From NCBI GenBank assembly GCA_021151685.1, contig JAGKWS010000010.1, positions 1 through 58,727 of the forward strand: a DNA stretch of 58,727 nt, written 5' to 3'. Below the pieces are notes generated by a model. The model was not told where the DNA came from and did not search any database. It saw only the letters and a list, made by a program, of their open reading frames with translations. A program made the position numbers and the translations under genes. Shown here one piece after another: positions 7,767-16,500 of the stretch (its first letter is position 1; every line of letters starts with the position of its first letter). This DNA is from Chitinophagaceae bacterium (GTDB taxonomy: Bacteria > Bacteroidota > Bacteroidia > Chitinophagales > Chitinophagaceae).

Positions 7767-8924
7767 CTACTTGGATGTTTGCTGGTATACTGCTGCCGAC
7801 TTGGTGGTCATAGCATCTTTTTTGGCCAAAAACGCATCCAGTTTGTCTTTTGGTAAACGCAAGTTGTAGAAAGGGGTAGGGTAGCTTTTTAGCTCAAATT
7901 GTTGGTAGTCGCTATTCCATCGAGCCATCAATTTTTTGTCTACACCTATCTCTTGTCCCATTACATCAAAGTGTATTGGCTGCTTGATGCGTACAATGGT
8001 CATATTCTTCAGTTCATCTTCTGTAAACTGTGTTACCTTCTTTTCGGCAACTGGTGCCATAGCACCAGCAGGCGCATCGGTTGTGGCGGCTACTGCTACG
8101 GCAGGTGTGCCTGCCGCTACAGGTTTGGGTCCTGGTTCTTCATCCTTACCAAACTTGAAATCGAGCGGTACACTACCTAAGTTGATGAATTTACCCAAGT
8201 TCTCAAAAATGCTGGCCGTGGCAATAAATGCCAGTACATGCCCTTGAGTTTCTTTTGGAAGAAATTCTTTAATATCCCAAAAGTTGCGGCTACCTGTGCG
8301 TGCTATGGCTCTTTGTACCGGTGTTGGGCCACTATTGTATGCAGCTATTACCAGCAACCAGTCATTCAGATCGCTATACAGCATTTCCAGATACTTGGTA
8401 GCAGCATTGGTAGATTTTTGCCAATCGGTACGGTCGTCGTTACGACGGGTAACAGTGAGTCCCATCATTTTTGCAGTAGACTCCATCAACTGCCATGGCC
8501 CTACTGCACCAGCGCGCGATACTGCCTTATGATTCAGTGCAGACTCTATTACAGCCAAATACTTCAGTTCCTTTGGCATCTGCTTGCGGCTCAGAACCGT
8601 GTCTATAACAGAAAACGGTTTGGCACTGGCATTCTGCACATGAAAGAGCGTTTTGTTATGCGCCTCCAGATACTTTCTGGTGTATTCGTTTACAAATTCA
8701 TTCTTATCGCCAAAGTACGACTTGGTACCAGCCAGTGGCACTGGTCCGTACAATGATTTGTCGCCCGAGACTAACATGCCAGGCTGACCAATATGTTTCT
8801 GCGAAACAGAATCTTTTGCAGGGTTACCTACAGATGTCTTCACTACCGCAGACTGCGCACGGACATAAGCATCCGAACCACAGATGAGGGTGCATAATGA
8901 CAAAAAAAGAACCTTGTATTGCAT
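7767..8924 (-). CDS. Membrane-bound-type lytic murein transglycosylase (MltD-like, SLT domain)
   Basis: 385 residues. A signal peptide (residues 1-23) is followed by a linker and an SLT/lysozyme-like domain at about 105-245. The catalytic glutamate is E127 in LAVIESALNHKAVSRAGAVG, and GPWQLM, AAYNSGP and FIATASIF follow in family order. It cleaves the MurNAc-GlcNAc bond with formation of 1,6-anhydro-MurNAc in the periplasm. The C-terminal part (about 300-370) resembles the MltD linker that precedes LysM repeats, but no LysM repeat is present. The protein is therefore shorter than E. coli MltD, probably a natural architecture and not a truncation, because a terminator follows directly. Confidence 0.92.
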   Translation of the reverse strand: MQYKVLFLSLCTLICGSDAYVRAQSAVVKTSVGNPAKDSVSQKHIGQPGMLVSGDKSLYGPVPLAGTKSYFGDKNEFVNEYTRKYLEAHNKTLFHVQNASAKPFSVIDTVLSRKQMPKELKYLAVIESALNHKAVSRAGAVGPWQLMESTAKMMGLTVTRRNDDRTDWQKSTNAATKYLEMLYSDLNDWLLVIAAYNSGPTPVQRAIARTGSRNFWDIKEFLPKETQGHVLAFIATASIFENLGKFINLGSVPLDFKFGKDEEPGPKPVAAGTPAVAVAATTDAPAGAMAPVAEKKVTQFTEDELKNMTIVRIKQPIHFDVMGQEIGVDKKLMARWNSDYQQFELKSYPTPFYNLRLPKDKLDAFLAKKDAMTTKSAAVYQQTSK

Positions 8925-9034
8925 GTTTTATCGTTTTTGAGGCGGTGAAGCATGCAACCCATCAGATGGGAAGCAAAAGTGAAAAAATATGTGTATGTAT
9001 TATGTAGCTATCATTCTGCTACCCAACAGCATTG

Positions 9035-9277
9035 TTATGCGTTGTTGCCGGTATTGGAAGACTGAATCTTTTCTTTGTCTTTCATACCGTTTTCAATTTC
9101 GTTTCTGATACCATCTTTGGCATCGTTGAATTCGCGGATGCCTTTACCAAGACCTCTTGCAAGTTCTGGTATCTTCTTTCCGCCAAACAACACCACTATT
9201 ATCAGCAACAAAATCATCAATTCGCTGGATGAGAAACCACCAAACAGCATTTGCGGAAGAACATTCATTAATAACAT
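9035..9277 (-). CDS. tatA: Twin-arginine translocase subunit TatA
   Basis: 80 residues with the TatA/E architecture: a short periplasmic N-terminus, FGGFSSSELM, a single transmembrane helix (ILLLIIVVLFG), the hinge GGKKIPELARGLGKGI with its amphipathic helix, and a charged Lys/Glu tail. TatA oligomers form the protein-conducting element for folded, cofactor-containing exported proteins. The start at 9277 is plausible; an in-frame ATG at 9268 is an alternative giving three fewer residues. TatC is not in the window. It lies between pdhC and the lytic transglycosylase on the same strand. Confidence 0.95.
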   Translation of the reverse strand: MLLMNVLPQMLFGGFSSSELMILLLIIVVLFGGKKIPELARGLGKGIREFNDAKDGIRNEIENGMKDKEKIQSSNTGNNA

Positions 9278-9326
9278 CAGAATCGAAATTTATAAAAAAT
9301 AGTAAAACTGTTTACGACTTTCGCCG

Positions 9327-9334
9327 CAAAGATA
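9327..9334 (-). promoter_or_regulatory. TATCTTTG -7 box of tatA
   Basis: TAnnTTTG match on the minus strand, 49 bases before the ATG at 9277. Confidence 0.45.
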
Positions 9335-9420
9335 GCACTAAATCAATTGAATTAATGCTATCTCTTACAGCACAAGACAAAATATTAACAACAGCGTACA
9401 CCAAAATGTAACTCTTCAGG

Positions 9421-10695
9421 TTATACCAGCATGGTTACGGGGTTTTCCATATACGTCTTCAATGTTTGCAGGAATCTTGAGCCAACTGCACCATCTACCA
9501 CGCGGTGGTCGCAGCTCAGGGTCAGTTTCATCAGGTTGCGCACTACTATTTGTCCATTTTCTACTACTGGTGTAGCAGTTATCTTGCCCACTGCCAGTAT
9601 GCAGGCATCTGGTGGGTTGATGATGGCCGTAAATTCGTCTATATCCATCATGCCAAGGTTAGAAATGGTAAAAGTGTTACCTGTAAACTCGTGTGGTTGT
9701 ATTTTTTTATTGCGTGCTTTGTCTATCAGTGTGCCGGCCTCTACTGCTATTTGTGCCAGTCCCTTCTGATCGGCAAATTTTACTACCGGTACTATCAATC
9801 CCTCATCTACCGCTACCGCAGTACCTATGTGTATGTGGTGGTTCTGCCGTATAAAGTCGCCCATCCACGAGCTGTTTACAGCCGGGTGTTTGCGCAGTGC
9901 CATAGCACATGCTTTTATCACCATATCGTTAAACGACACTTTCTCTGGCGATACCTTATTGATAGCCTTGCGGGCTTCCATGGCATTGTCCATGGTCACC
10001 GTCATGCTAAGGTAGAAATGTGGTGCGCTGAACTTGCTTTCCGACAGGCGTTGTGCTATCACCTTGCGCATTTGTGTCAGTGGTATGTCGGTATGGCCTT
10101 CTTCGCCGGTGTGTGCCGGTACAATAGCTGTAGCGGCTTTTGCAGGCGCAGGCGCCTGTGTGGCAGCGGCTACAGGTGCTGTGGCCACTGGTACAAAACC
10201 ATCTACATCGCGTTTTATGATGCGGCCATTATCGCCAGAGCCTTTTATAGCCTGTATGTCCACGCCACGTTCTTCGGCCAGCTTTTTGGCCAGAGGCGAT
10301 GCTTTTACACGCTCATCGCCAGTGGTGGCAGGCACTTCTTCAGTAGCTACGGGGGCAGCCGTTGCTGTAGCCGTTGTGCTTGCATTTGCATCAGTGGCTG
10401 CTACCGCCGGTGCGCTACCACCGTTTTCCTGTGCCAGTATGGCCTGAAAATCTTCGCCCGGTTTACCAATAATGGCCATAATGCCATTTACAGGTACGCC
10501 CTTGCCTTTCTCTACGCCTATATACAGAAGTGTACCATCTACATAAGGCATCACTTCCATCGTCGCTTTGTCGGTCTCTACTTCTGCTATTATATCGTCA
10601 GATTTTACAGTATCTCCCACTTTTTTGTGCCATTCGGCAATGATACCTTCTTTCATCGTGTCGCTCAGTAGCGGCATACGTATAGCTTCAGCCAT
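9421..10695 (-). CDS. pdhC: Dihydrolipoamide acetyltransferase (pyruvate dehydrogenase complex E2)
   Basis: 424 residues from the ATG at 10695; a TTG nine codons earlier is possible but lies on the promoter box. Domains in order: one lipoyl domain (residues 1-80, lipoyl lysine K43 in ETDKATMEV), an Ala/Thr-rich linker, a peripheral subunit-binding domain (RVKASPLAKKLAEERG...GNGRI-type block), a second Ala/Pro linker, and the catalytic CAT domain ending with DHRVVDGAVGSRFLQ (His and Asp of the active site). Acetyl transfer to CoA is the likely reaction, since the PDH-type E2 in Bacteroidota has this layout. A branched-chain acyl E2 cannot be fully excluded because the E1 genes are not in the window. 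Confidence 0.92.
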   Translation of the reverse strand: MAEAIRMPLLSDTMKEGIIAEWHKKVGDTVKSDDIIAEVETDKATMEVMPYVDGTLLYIGVEKGKGVPVNGIMAIIGKPGEDFQAILAQENGGSAPAVAATDANASTTATATAAPVATEEVPATTGDERVKASPLAKKLAEERGVDIQAIKGSGDNGRIIKRDVDGFVPVATAPVAAATQAPAPAKAATAIVPAHTGEEGHTDIPLTQMRKVIAQRLSESKFSAPHFYLSMTVTMDNAMEARKAINKVSPEKVSFNDMVIKACAMALRKHPAVNSSWMGDFIRQNHHIHIGTAVAVDEGLIVPVVKFADQKGLAQIAVEAGTLIDKARNKKIQPHEFTGNTFTISNLGMMDIDEFTAIINPPDACILAVGKITATPVVENGQIVVRNLMKLTLSCDHRVVDGAVGSRFLQTLKTYMENPVTMLV

Positions 10696-10719
10696 GGTTC
10701 TGTTTCTGTATTTGTGTGC

Positions 10720-10727
10720 CAAAAGTA
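10720..10727 (-). promoter_or_regulatory. TACTTTTG -7 box of the E2 gene
   Basis: TAnnTTTG match on the minus strand, 24 bases before the ATG at 10695; this supports the shorter start. Confidence 0.6.
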
Positions 10728-10862
10728 ATTTTTTTTAAGACAATTCCTACTACATTTTGTGCGTGGGCTTTGTCTCATTGTCAATACCCCTATAAGTTCT
10801 ATCCTGTGTCATCTTGCCAACAGCTACCTATCTTTACATTTCAAAAAAATTGAGCTACATAC

Positions 10863-11711
10863 ATGATTGCATATCTTGGTACCGGGTTACTTGGTAAAGG
10901 TTTTGTAAGGGCTTTGCTGGCCAAAGGACATCAGGTAAATGTGTGGAACCGCACACGCGCCAAGGCGGAAGAACTGGCACAATATGGTGCAGTGGTTTAC
11001 GATACCCCTGCACAGGCTGTTGCCGGGGCACAGCGCATACACATGACCCTGCGCGACGATGACAGTGTAAACGAAGTATTACAGGCAGCACGCCCTGGTA
11101 TGGCCAGTGGTACCGTAATTATAGATCATACCACTACATCGGTAGATGGGGCTAAGGAAAGAACTGCTTTTTGGAAGGATGCAGGATTCACCTATTTGCA
11201 TGCGCCCGTGTTTATGGGGCCTCCCAACTCTTTAGAGAGTACGGGTTATATGTTGGTGTCGGGCGACAGAAAGGTGGTAGCCGATATGATGCCTGCATTA
11301 GAAAAAATGACAGGTAAAGTACTGGACTTTGGCGAGGAAACCGGCCGTGCTGCTGCCATCAAGCTGGCTGGCAATCTCTTCCTCATAGCCTTCACATCGG
11401 GCATATCAGATATGTTGTCGTTGGCTAAATCTACCGGCACACCCGTGTCCGACATTACAACACTGTTCAACGAGTGGAACCCCGGTGCTGCACTGCCTGC
11501 AAGGTTACGCCGTATGGCATCGGGCGTATACGACAGCCCCTCGTGGGAGCTGGCCATGGCTCGTAAAGATGCCGGGCTGATGATGGCAGAGGCCGACAAA
11601 GCCAACAGGCCCCTGACAGTAATACCGGCTGCTGCTGCTGTGATGGATAAGCTGATTGCAGAAGGGTGGGGGAATGCCGACTGGTCGGTAATTGCCAAAG
11701 ATAACCTCTGA
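10863..11711 (+). CDS. NAD(P)-dependent beta-hydroxyacid dehydrogenase family oxidoreductase
   Basis: 282 residues. The N-terminal Rossmann fold has LGTGLLGKGF (G6-x-G8-x-x-G11) and the NRT block that often indicates NADP preference. The substrate-binding GTVIIDHTTTS and the catalytic lysine K167 in AAIKLAGNLF are those of the 3-hydroxyisobutyrate / glyoxylate-succinic semialdehyde reductase group. The C-terminal helical domain is complete. Likely reduces a small 2- or 3-oxo/aldehyde acid; the exact substrate is not readable. It is followed by a clear terminator and faces a convergent Fur-family gene. Confidence 0.9.
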   Translation: MIAYLGTGLLGKGFVRALLAKGHQVNVWNRTRAKAEELAQYGAVVYDTPAQAVAGAQRIHMTLRDDDSVNEVLQAARPGMASGTVIIDHTTTSVDGAKERTAFWKDAGFTYLHAPVFMGPPNSLESTGYMLVSGDRKVVADMMPALEKMTGKVLDFGEETGRAAAIKLAGNLFLIAFTSGISDMLSLAKSTGTPVSDITTLFNEWNPGAALPARLRRMASGVYDSPSWELAMARKDAGLMMAEADKANRPLTVIPAAAAVMDKLIAEGWGNADWSVIAKDNL

Positions 11712-11739
11712 TTTTTTTGTAGTTGTAATTATAGATTGG

Positions 11740-11772
11740 AAAGCATGCTGGTATATCTTGCATGCTTTTTTT
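11740..11772 (+). terminator. terminator of the dehydrogenase gene
   Basis: Nine-bp stem AAAGCATGC / GCATGCTTT (11740-11748, 11760-11768) followed by TTTT; it reaches the stop codon of the convergent Fur-family gene. Confidence 0.85.
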
Positions 11773-12208
11773 ATTGGTTGCATTGGTGGCAAATACCCTC
11801 TGCTAATATTTGCACCGTTGTCATACTAAACCCACGCGGCAGTTGCAACCCGGGGTTGTGAGTGTGTGCGAGACAATACATTTTTTGGCAGTTGGTGCAG
11901 GTAAAGTGTACATGATCATCGGCATGTGCCTGCCTGTGGCAACTGTTGTGGCATACGGCAAATCTTGTAACACCATCGGGCCCGGTCACTTTATGCAGCA
12001 GGCCGCTTTCGCAAAAGTCTTTCAATACACGGTACAGTGTTATTCTGTCTACCTTCCCCAACAGTGTTTCCAGCTCATGGGTGGTCATGGCGGCATCGCT
12101 TTGCTGTAGTGCCTCCAGCACACCCGTCCTCACCGGTGTCGCTTTCAGTCCCCTCGCACGTATTTGTTCAGCACTATTCACTCCGCAAATATATTGCAAA
12201 TGCAACAT
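11771..12208 (-). CDS. Fur/Zur-family metalloregulator
   Basis: 145 residues. An N-terminal winged helix (TPVRTGVLEAL, then DRITLYRVLKDFCESGLL with the recognition helix TLYRVL) is followed by the metal-binding dimerisation domain: HADDHVHFTCTNCQKMYCL and a C-terminal CHQC pair, giving two Cys-x2-Cys pairs for the structural zinc. The neighbouring divergent merC gene and the GC-containing palindrome in the shared intergenic region suggest regulation of zinc or another thiophilic metal, so a Zur-like role is favoured over iron (inference). The start codon itself lies inside the palindromic operator, consistent with autoregulation. Confidence 0.88.
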   Translation of the reverse strand: MLHLQYICGVNSAEQIRARGLKATPVRTGVLEALQQSDAAMTTHELETLLGKVDRITLYRVLKDFCESGLLHKVTGPDGVTRFAVCHNSCHRQAHADDHVHFTCTNCQKMYCLAHTHNPGLQLPRGFSMTTVQILAEGICHQCNQ

Positions 12209-12214
12209 TGTTGC
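12194..12214. promoter_or_regulatory. candidate Fur/Zur operator (overlapping palindromes)
   Basis: TTGCA-AA-TGCAA (12194-12205) overlaps GCAAC-ATT-GTTGC (12202-12214). The site covers the start codon of the Fur-family gene and a TTG at the expected -33 position of the merC promoter (18 bases before its -7 box), so a bound repressor could block both genes. Confidence 0.65.
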
Positions 12215-12231
12215 GTTTAGTGTTTTTTACT

Positions 12232-12239
12232 TACTTTTG
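12232..12239 (+). promoter_or_regulatory. TACTTTTG -7 box of merC-like gene
   Basis: TAnnTTTG match with a TTG 18 bases upstream (12211-12213). Four bases separate it from the proposed GTG start. Confidence 0.7.
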
Positions 12240-12243
12240 CATT

Positions 12244-12663
12244 GTGTCACGTTTACACTCAGTATTTCACTCGTCGCGGTATACTACCCTTGCCGATAAG
12301 TTGGGCATTGCCAGTGCAGTTATCTGTGCGGTGCATTGTTTGGTTATTCCGCTGTTGGTACTACTCAAGTATTCGTGGCGAGACAGTGTAGCGCATGTAC
12401 ATGCCGGCCATGCCGATGTGCTGCCCGTATGGTGGCACCTGCTCGATTATCTTTTTCTTGTAGTAGGCCTGGTAGCCGTAGCGCATGCCTCGGCACATGC
12501 TGCCGGGCGCGGTGTGCGTGTGGCTTTGTGGTTTTTTCTGCTGTGCCTGGCCGTAGCTGTTGTGTTCGAAGATACACTGCATTGGATGGCCTATATAGCC
12601 TCTGCCGGGCTCATTTTTACGCATTTTATTAACATTCGCCGCCACAGGCGTGCACGTAGCTAA
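12244..12663 (+). CDS. MerC-domain membrane protein
   Basis: 139 residues from a GTG start at 12244; longer open frames upstream would run through the divergent Fur gene and its operator, so they are rejected. Four hydrophobic helices are visible. The MerC signature DKLGIASAVICAVHCLVIPL in the first helix carries the Cys and His residues thought to bind a soft metal. MerC proteins were described as mercuric ion transporters; in Bacteroidota they often sit beside a Fur-family gene, as here, which points to zinc or another transition metal. The C-terminus is Arg/His-rich (FINIRRHRRARS). Confidence 0.85.
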   Translation: MSRLHSVFHSSRYTTLADKLGIASAVICAVHCLVIPLLVLLKYSWRDSVAHVHAGHADVLPVWWHLLDYLFLVVGLVAVAHASAHAAGRGVRVALWFFLLCLAVAVVFEDTLHWMAYIASAGLIFTHFINIRRHRRARS

Positions 12664-12791
12664 CATTGTAGACAGTTTTCTGTACCATATAACTTGCCCC
12701 AATGGCGCATATTACCCTTGCAGCTTTTTGATTATGTATTACAGTAAAAAACAACTATTTTTTTTCTATCAAATAACTAACCAATTACCAC

Positions 12792-12799
12792 TATTTTTG
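12792..12799 (+). promoter_or_regulatory. TATTTTTG -7 box upstream of the saccharopine-dehydrogenase-like gene
   Basis: TAnnTTTG match 26 bases before the ATG at 12826. Confidence 0.55.
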
Positions 12800-12825
12800 C
12801 GCAAATTTTTTTCACTTCATTGCCG

Positions 12826-14157
12826 ATGATGCAGACAATATTGGTAGCCGGAGCAGGCAAATCTTCGACGTATCTCATAGAGTACTTGCTGGATAATGCG
12901 CAGAAAAGAAAATGGCACATCATAGTGGCCGATGGAGACAAGGCAGCCATAGAACGTAAAGTGAATAAACACCCGGCTGCCGAAGTGGCTGCTATAGACA
13001 TTACGAACGATGAGCAACGTAGTGCATTGGTACGTAGGGCCGATATTGTTTTGTCGCTAATGCCGCCACAACTGCACATTTTATTGGCCAAAGATTGTTT
13101 GGCCCTTAAAAAGAATCTCATTACATCATCCTACATTTCGGACGAAATGAAGGCCATGGATGCCGATGTGCGCGAAGCCGGGCTTGTGTTTATGTGCGAA
13201 ATGGGTCTGGACCCCGGCATAGACCATATGACTGCCAGCCAGATAATAAACAGCGTGCAAAAGGTGGCCGGTAAAATAACCGCCTTCCGGTCGTACTGTG
13301 GGGGGCTTGTGGCCCCGTCCAGCGACGACAACCCATGGCACTACAAGTTTTCATGGAATCCCCGCAATGTAGTTACAGCCGGCCTTGGTGGTGCCCGCTA
13401 CCTGCAAAATGGGAAAATAGCAGAACAGCCATACGAACAAATGTTTGGTAACTGCAAAAAGATAAAAGTACCTGGATTGGGTCAGTTGGCATGGTACCCC
13501 AACCGCGATTCGGTAAAATATCTCGATATATACGATGTGCCCGGTATCAACACCTTTGTAAGGGCTACATTGCGTTACCCTGCGTTCTGCAAGGGGTGGC
13601 ATGCAGTGGTTACCCTTGGGCTTACCGCTCAGGACGACCACTTCGACACTACCGGCCTTACGTATGCACAGTGGTTACTGCAAAAAATAGGCTCGCCCAA
13701 CGGTGCCGATGCCCGTACTGCAGCCGCCATCAGGCTGGGTATAGGCGAGACAGATAAGGTGATACAAATGCTGGCATGGTTGGGCATATTTGCCAACGAA
13801 CAACTGCCGGGTGGGCATCTTTCATCGGCCGACATTATGCATACCCTTTTGTTGCAAAAATGGCAAATGACCCCTACCGATAAAGATATGGTAGTGATGC
13901 AGCACGAAATAGAATATGAACACAAAGGCAAGCTGCTCACCCTTACCAGCTCTATGGTAATAGAAGGCGAAGGGGGCGAACACTCTGCCATGGCCAAAAC
14001 TGTAGGCATGCCTATGGCTATACTGGCCTCGCTGATGCTGCGCAAAAAAGTAACCCCACCGGTGGGGGTACACATGCCTGTTATGGCATCGGTATACAAA
14101 CCGGTACTACGCGAGCTGGAGCAGCATGGTATTGTTTTTCATGATAGTGTTAGTTAA
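12826..14157 (+). CDS. Saccharopine dehydrogenase-like oxidoreductase
   Basis: 443 residues from the first ATG of an ATG-ATG pair (a TTG two codons upstream is less likely). The N-terminal Rossmann motif is ILVAGAGKSSTYLIEYLL, followed by MPPQLHILLAKDC and GLDPGIDHMTA, both hallmarks of the saccharopine dehydrogenase/reductase family; the C-terminal catalytic domain is full length. In this family the reaction joins or splits saccharopine in lysine metabolism, but many bacterial members act in other pathways. No other lysine-degradation gene is adjacent, so the substrate stays open. A hairpin terminator follows. Confidence 0.87.
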   Translation: MMQTILVAGAGKSSTYLIEYLLDNAQKRKWHIIVADGDKAAIERKVNKHPAAEVAAIDITNDEQRSALVRRADIVLSLMPPQLHILLAKDCLALKKNLITSSYISDEMKAMDADVREAGLVFMCEMGLDPGIDHMTASQIINSVQKVAGKITAFRSYCGGLVAPSSDDNPWHYKFSWNPRNVVTAGLGGARYLQNGKIAEQPYEQMFGNCKKIKVPGLGQLAWYPNRDSVKYLDIYDVPGINTFVRATLRYPAFCKGWHAVVTLGLTAQDDHFDTTGLTYAQWLLQKIGSPNGADARTAAAIRLGIGETDKVIQMLAWLGIFANEQLPGGHLSSADIMHTLLLQKWQMTPTDKDMVVMQHEIEYEHKGKLLTLTSSMVIEGEGGEHSAMAKTVGMPMAILASLMLRKKVTPPVGVHMPVMASVYKPVLRELEQHGIVFHDSVS

Positions 14158-14181
14158 AATGATTTGTATATAATTTATTTA

Positions 14182-14210
14182 AATAGCCGGCAAATGCCGG
14201 CTATTGGTTT
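14182..14210 (+). terminator. terminator of the saccharopine-dehydrogenase-like gene
   Basis: Perfect ten-bp stem AATAGCCGGC / GCCGGCTATT (14182-14191, 14196-14205) with AAAT loop, followed by GGTTTT. Confidence 0.8.
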
Positions 14211-14254
14211 TATGGGTACTTTAGTACAGGCAATTATTGCCGATGCAAGTATCA

Positions 14255-14614
14255 ATGAAACGAAATTGTTGGTTACCCCTGCTCGTGTGCTTATGGGTAG
14301 CGGTAGGTTGTGGTACTTCCGTTACCACCAATAGCCGGGAAGACTGGTTGCGGTGGGCACACCATAAACCGCCGCCGGATGTACAGGTATTGCATAGTGA
14401 ATACGAGCAGTACAGCCATTGGACGAACGAATATGTGCTATATCTGCACCTACATGCTTCAGCATTGTGGGTGACAGAATTTTTAGCGCAAAATCAACTG
14501 AACAGGGTGGCTGTTCCGTTCGCCAACCAGTTGCATCTGTTATCAGGATACTGCCTTCAATCAGGGTTCCTTTTACTGCCACGACACCGCAAAGAAAGAA
14601 ATGTAGCTATATGA
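14255..14614 (+). CDS. Small hypothetical lipoprotein
   Basis: 119 residues from the ATG at 14255. The N-terminus MKRNCWLPLLVCLWVAVGC is a lipoprotein signal peptide with lipobox VAVGC, so the mature protein should be acylated and anchored in a membrane. The mature part (about 100 residues) has an aromatic-rich central block with EYEQYSHWTNEYVLYLHLHA and no recognised domain. Two upstream in-frame starts would add residues before the Lys-Arg and are less likely. Function unknown; no operon partner. Confidence 0.65.
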   Translation: MKRNCWLPLLVCLWVAVGCGTSVTTNSREDWLRWAHHKPPPDVQVLHSEYEQYSHWTNEYVLYLHLHASALWVTEFLAQNQLNRVAVPFANQLHLLSGYCLQSGFLLLPRHRKERNVAI

Positions 14615-14777
14615 AATACAATTGTGATAGATAGAGCCAGGCCGAACATCCGGCTTTGCTTTGTGCTGTGCACGTCAATATATTCACTCGTCCTGTTTGC
14701 ACTATTTTTTCACATCTACCCAAGCTAACGGCTTACTGCTACGTCTACCATAGTATCACCATTATTGTAACTCCTTT

Positions 14778-16109
14778 ATGACTAAAAAATACCTCCTCCT
14801 CTTTGTATGGTTACTGGCCAGCACCACCACCTATACACAGATAATTACTACCATAGCTGGTGGTAATACTACCGGCCCCGGCGATGGTAGCCCGGCATTA
14901 GACTGCCAACTGAATTACCCGTCTGGTATAGCATTCGATGGCTTGGGCAATCTGTATATTGTCGAGCAAATTTCGCACCGTGTGCGTAAGGTAGACCTAT
15001 CGGGCATCATCACTACAATTGCTGGTACCGGTGTAGCTGGCTATAGTGGCGATGGTGGCTTGGCAACGGCTGCTCAGTTGCGGTATCCTGTTGGTATTGC
15101 TGTAGATGCTGACAATAACATCTATGTTTCTGATGTGCAGAATGCACGCATTCGCAAGATAACACCGGCAGGTATTATCAGTACCTATGCAGGTAATGGT
15201 ACCGGGGGCTACAGTGGCGATGGTGGCCCGGCTACAGCAGCGCAATTGTCCGGCCCCGGTTATATCTGTTTTGATGCCGGGGGAAGCCTGTATATTCCCG
15301 AGAACAATAACAACACAGTACGTAGGGTAGACCCTTCGGGTATTATTACCACCATTGCTGGTACTGGCGAAGCCGGTTTTGGTGGCGATGGTGGCCCTGC
15401 TACTGCCGCCAAATTAAAAAGCCCATACGGTGTATTAGTTGACAAGTATGGAGTGGTATATATATCTGATTATTCCAATAATCGTATTCGTAGGATAGAT
15501 AGGTATGATACTATCTCTACCATAGCTGGTACTGGTGACATAGGCTACAATGGAGATGGCATAATGGCTTCGGCTGCGCAAGTTTTTATGCCACTTTGTA
15601 TTGTGGCCGACAATGCCGGTAACATTTATTTTGGCGATACATATAACAAGCGAGTTCGTAAAATAGATACTTCAGGCAAAATATCTACGGTTGCGGGGAC
15701 GGGTGCTCTTGGTTACAGTGGCGATGGTGGGCCTGCCACCGCTGCCCGGTTCAATACTATTACCGGGCTTACATTCGATGCATCAGGCAATCTATACATT
15801 GCCGATAGAGGATCGGAAAGCGTTCGTAAGGTTACAGCAGTTACCAATGTTAATGAACTTAACGGCTCTGTAGGGGAATTCATACATCTCTCTCCCAATC
15901 CTACCAAAGGCACTTTCTCCATCAATTCCCCTTTGCAGGCCCTTATTCCCATCCGCATCACCGATTGTTTGGGGCGTGAGGTTTGTTATCAATCTATCCT
16001 GCCCGGCTCATTGGTTACATTACCAGCCCACATATCAAGCGGGGTATATGTAGTCTCAGGCATGGTAAACGGTACCCCCTTTGCAAAGCAGTTGAGTGTG
16101 GTTCGGTAG
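14778..16109 (+). CDS. NHL-repeat secreted protein with T9SS type A sorting domain
   Basis: 443 residues. Signal peptide at 1-20 (LLLFVWLLASTTTYTQ). Residues 22-355 hold about six NHL-type beta-propeller repeats of roughly 56 residues; each has ITTIAGTG, then YSGDGGPATAAQL, then GIAVDADNNIYVSD and a basic RIRKI. The last 75 residues are a type A sorting domain (IHLSPNPTKGTFSI, ITDCLGREV, ISSGVYVVSG), so the propeller is exported through the type IX system and is probably a cell-surface or released binding module. The repeated GDGGPATAA loops are typical of large environmental Bacteroidota families. Ligand unknown. Confidence 0.93.
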   Translation: MTKKYLLLFVWLLASTTTYTQIITTIAGGNTTGPGDGSPALDCQLNYPSGIAFDGLGNLYIVEQISHRVRKVDLSGIITTIAGTGVAGYSGDGGLATAAQLRYPVGIAVDADNNIYVSDVQNARIRKITPAGIISTYAGNGTGGYSGDGGPATAAQLSGPGYICFDAGGSLYIPENNNNTVRRVDPSGIITTIAGTGEAGFGGDGGPATAAKLKSPYGVLVDKYGVVYISDYSNNRIRRIDRYDTISTIAGTGDIGYNGDGIMASAAQVFMPLCIVADNAGNIYFGDTYNKRVRKIDTSGKISTVAGTGALGYSGDGGPATAARFNTITGLTFDASGNLYIADRGSESVRKVTAVTNVNELNGSVGEFIHLSPNPTKGTFSINSPLQALIPIRITDCLGREVCYQSILPGSLVTLPAHISSGVYVVSGMVNGTPFAKQLSVVR

Positions 16110-16500
16110 TCTTTTGAGCATATTAGATTATGTGAGAAGTGCATTTTCTTGATACACACACCTAAGATAAGATTGCGCAGCGCAATATCAGCACTGTATG
16201 CTTCGCATAGTCATCTTTCTGTAGTAGTTCGATAATTGACATTGTTGTCAATAGTATAAAATTCCCCGGATGGTACACTCAGCGTCTCCACTTACGCATG
16301 AGTATTTCCTTTGTTTCTTGCTGGTGTCTGGTACGTTCGTACAAAGACAATGGCATTATTTTGTCGCATATTTGGATAGGGTTTTTGTCTTAGCCGAGTC
16401 TCTCGCAGAGGACTCGGCGGGAATCAGGGTGCTGTAGCCGCCATGTAGTTCATTGCTGTCCAGATTTACGGAGTTGCATGCAAATTCATACATTTAGCAA
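16110..16500. other. 391-bp non-coding region upstream of the RAYT gene
   Basis: No credible coding frame. It contains several short palindromes (ATTGCGC-A-GCGCAAT near 16171, TTGACA-TTG-TTGTCAA near 16240) and, at 16393-16418, the left REP-like hairpin described separately. Confidence 0.6.
16393..16418 (+). repeat. REP-like palindrome, left copy
   Basis: Hairpin GCCGAGTC-TCTCGCAGAG-GACTCGGC followed by GGCGGGAATCAG. The same unit occurs in inverted orientation at 17128-17153 with paired base changes. Confidence 0.8.

Noticed and set aside
9505..10671. 388-codon open frame on the plus strand antisense to the E2 gene
   Set aside because: Protein is Cys/Tyr/His-rich without any family motif, typical of a codon shadow of the E2 acyltransferase gene.
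10741..10743. -33 TTG elements for most promoters
   Set aside because: Apart from the merC-like gene (18-base spacing) the nearest TTG are 12-13 bases away, too close for the usual spacing, so they are not claimed.
12037..12243. Longer N-terminus for the MerC protein
   Set aside because: The extra residues lie over the divergent Fur gene and its operator and match no MerC protein.
14419..14634. Possible frameshift extending the small lipoprotein into the +2 frame
   Set aside because: No homology known to support a continuation; the lipoprotein frame ends normally.
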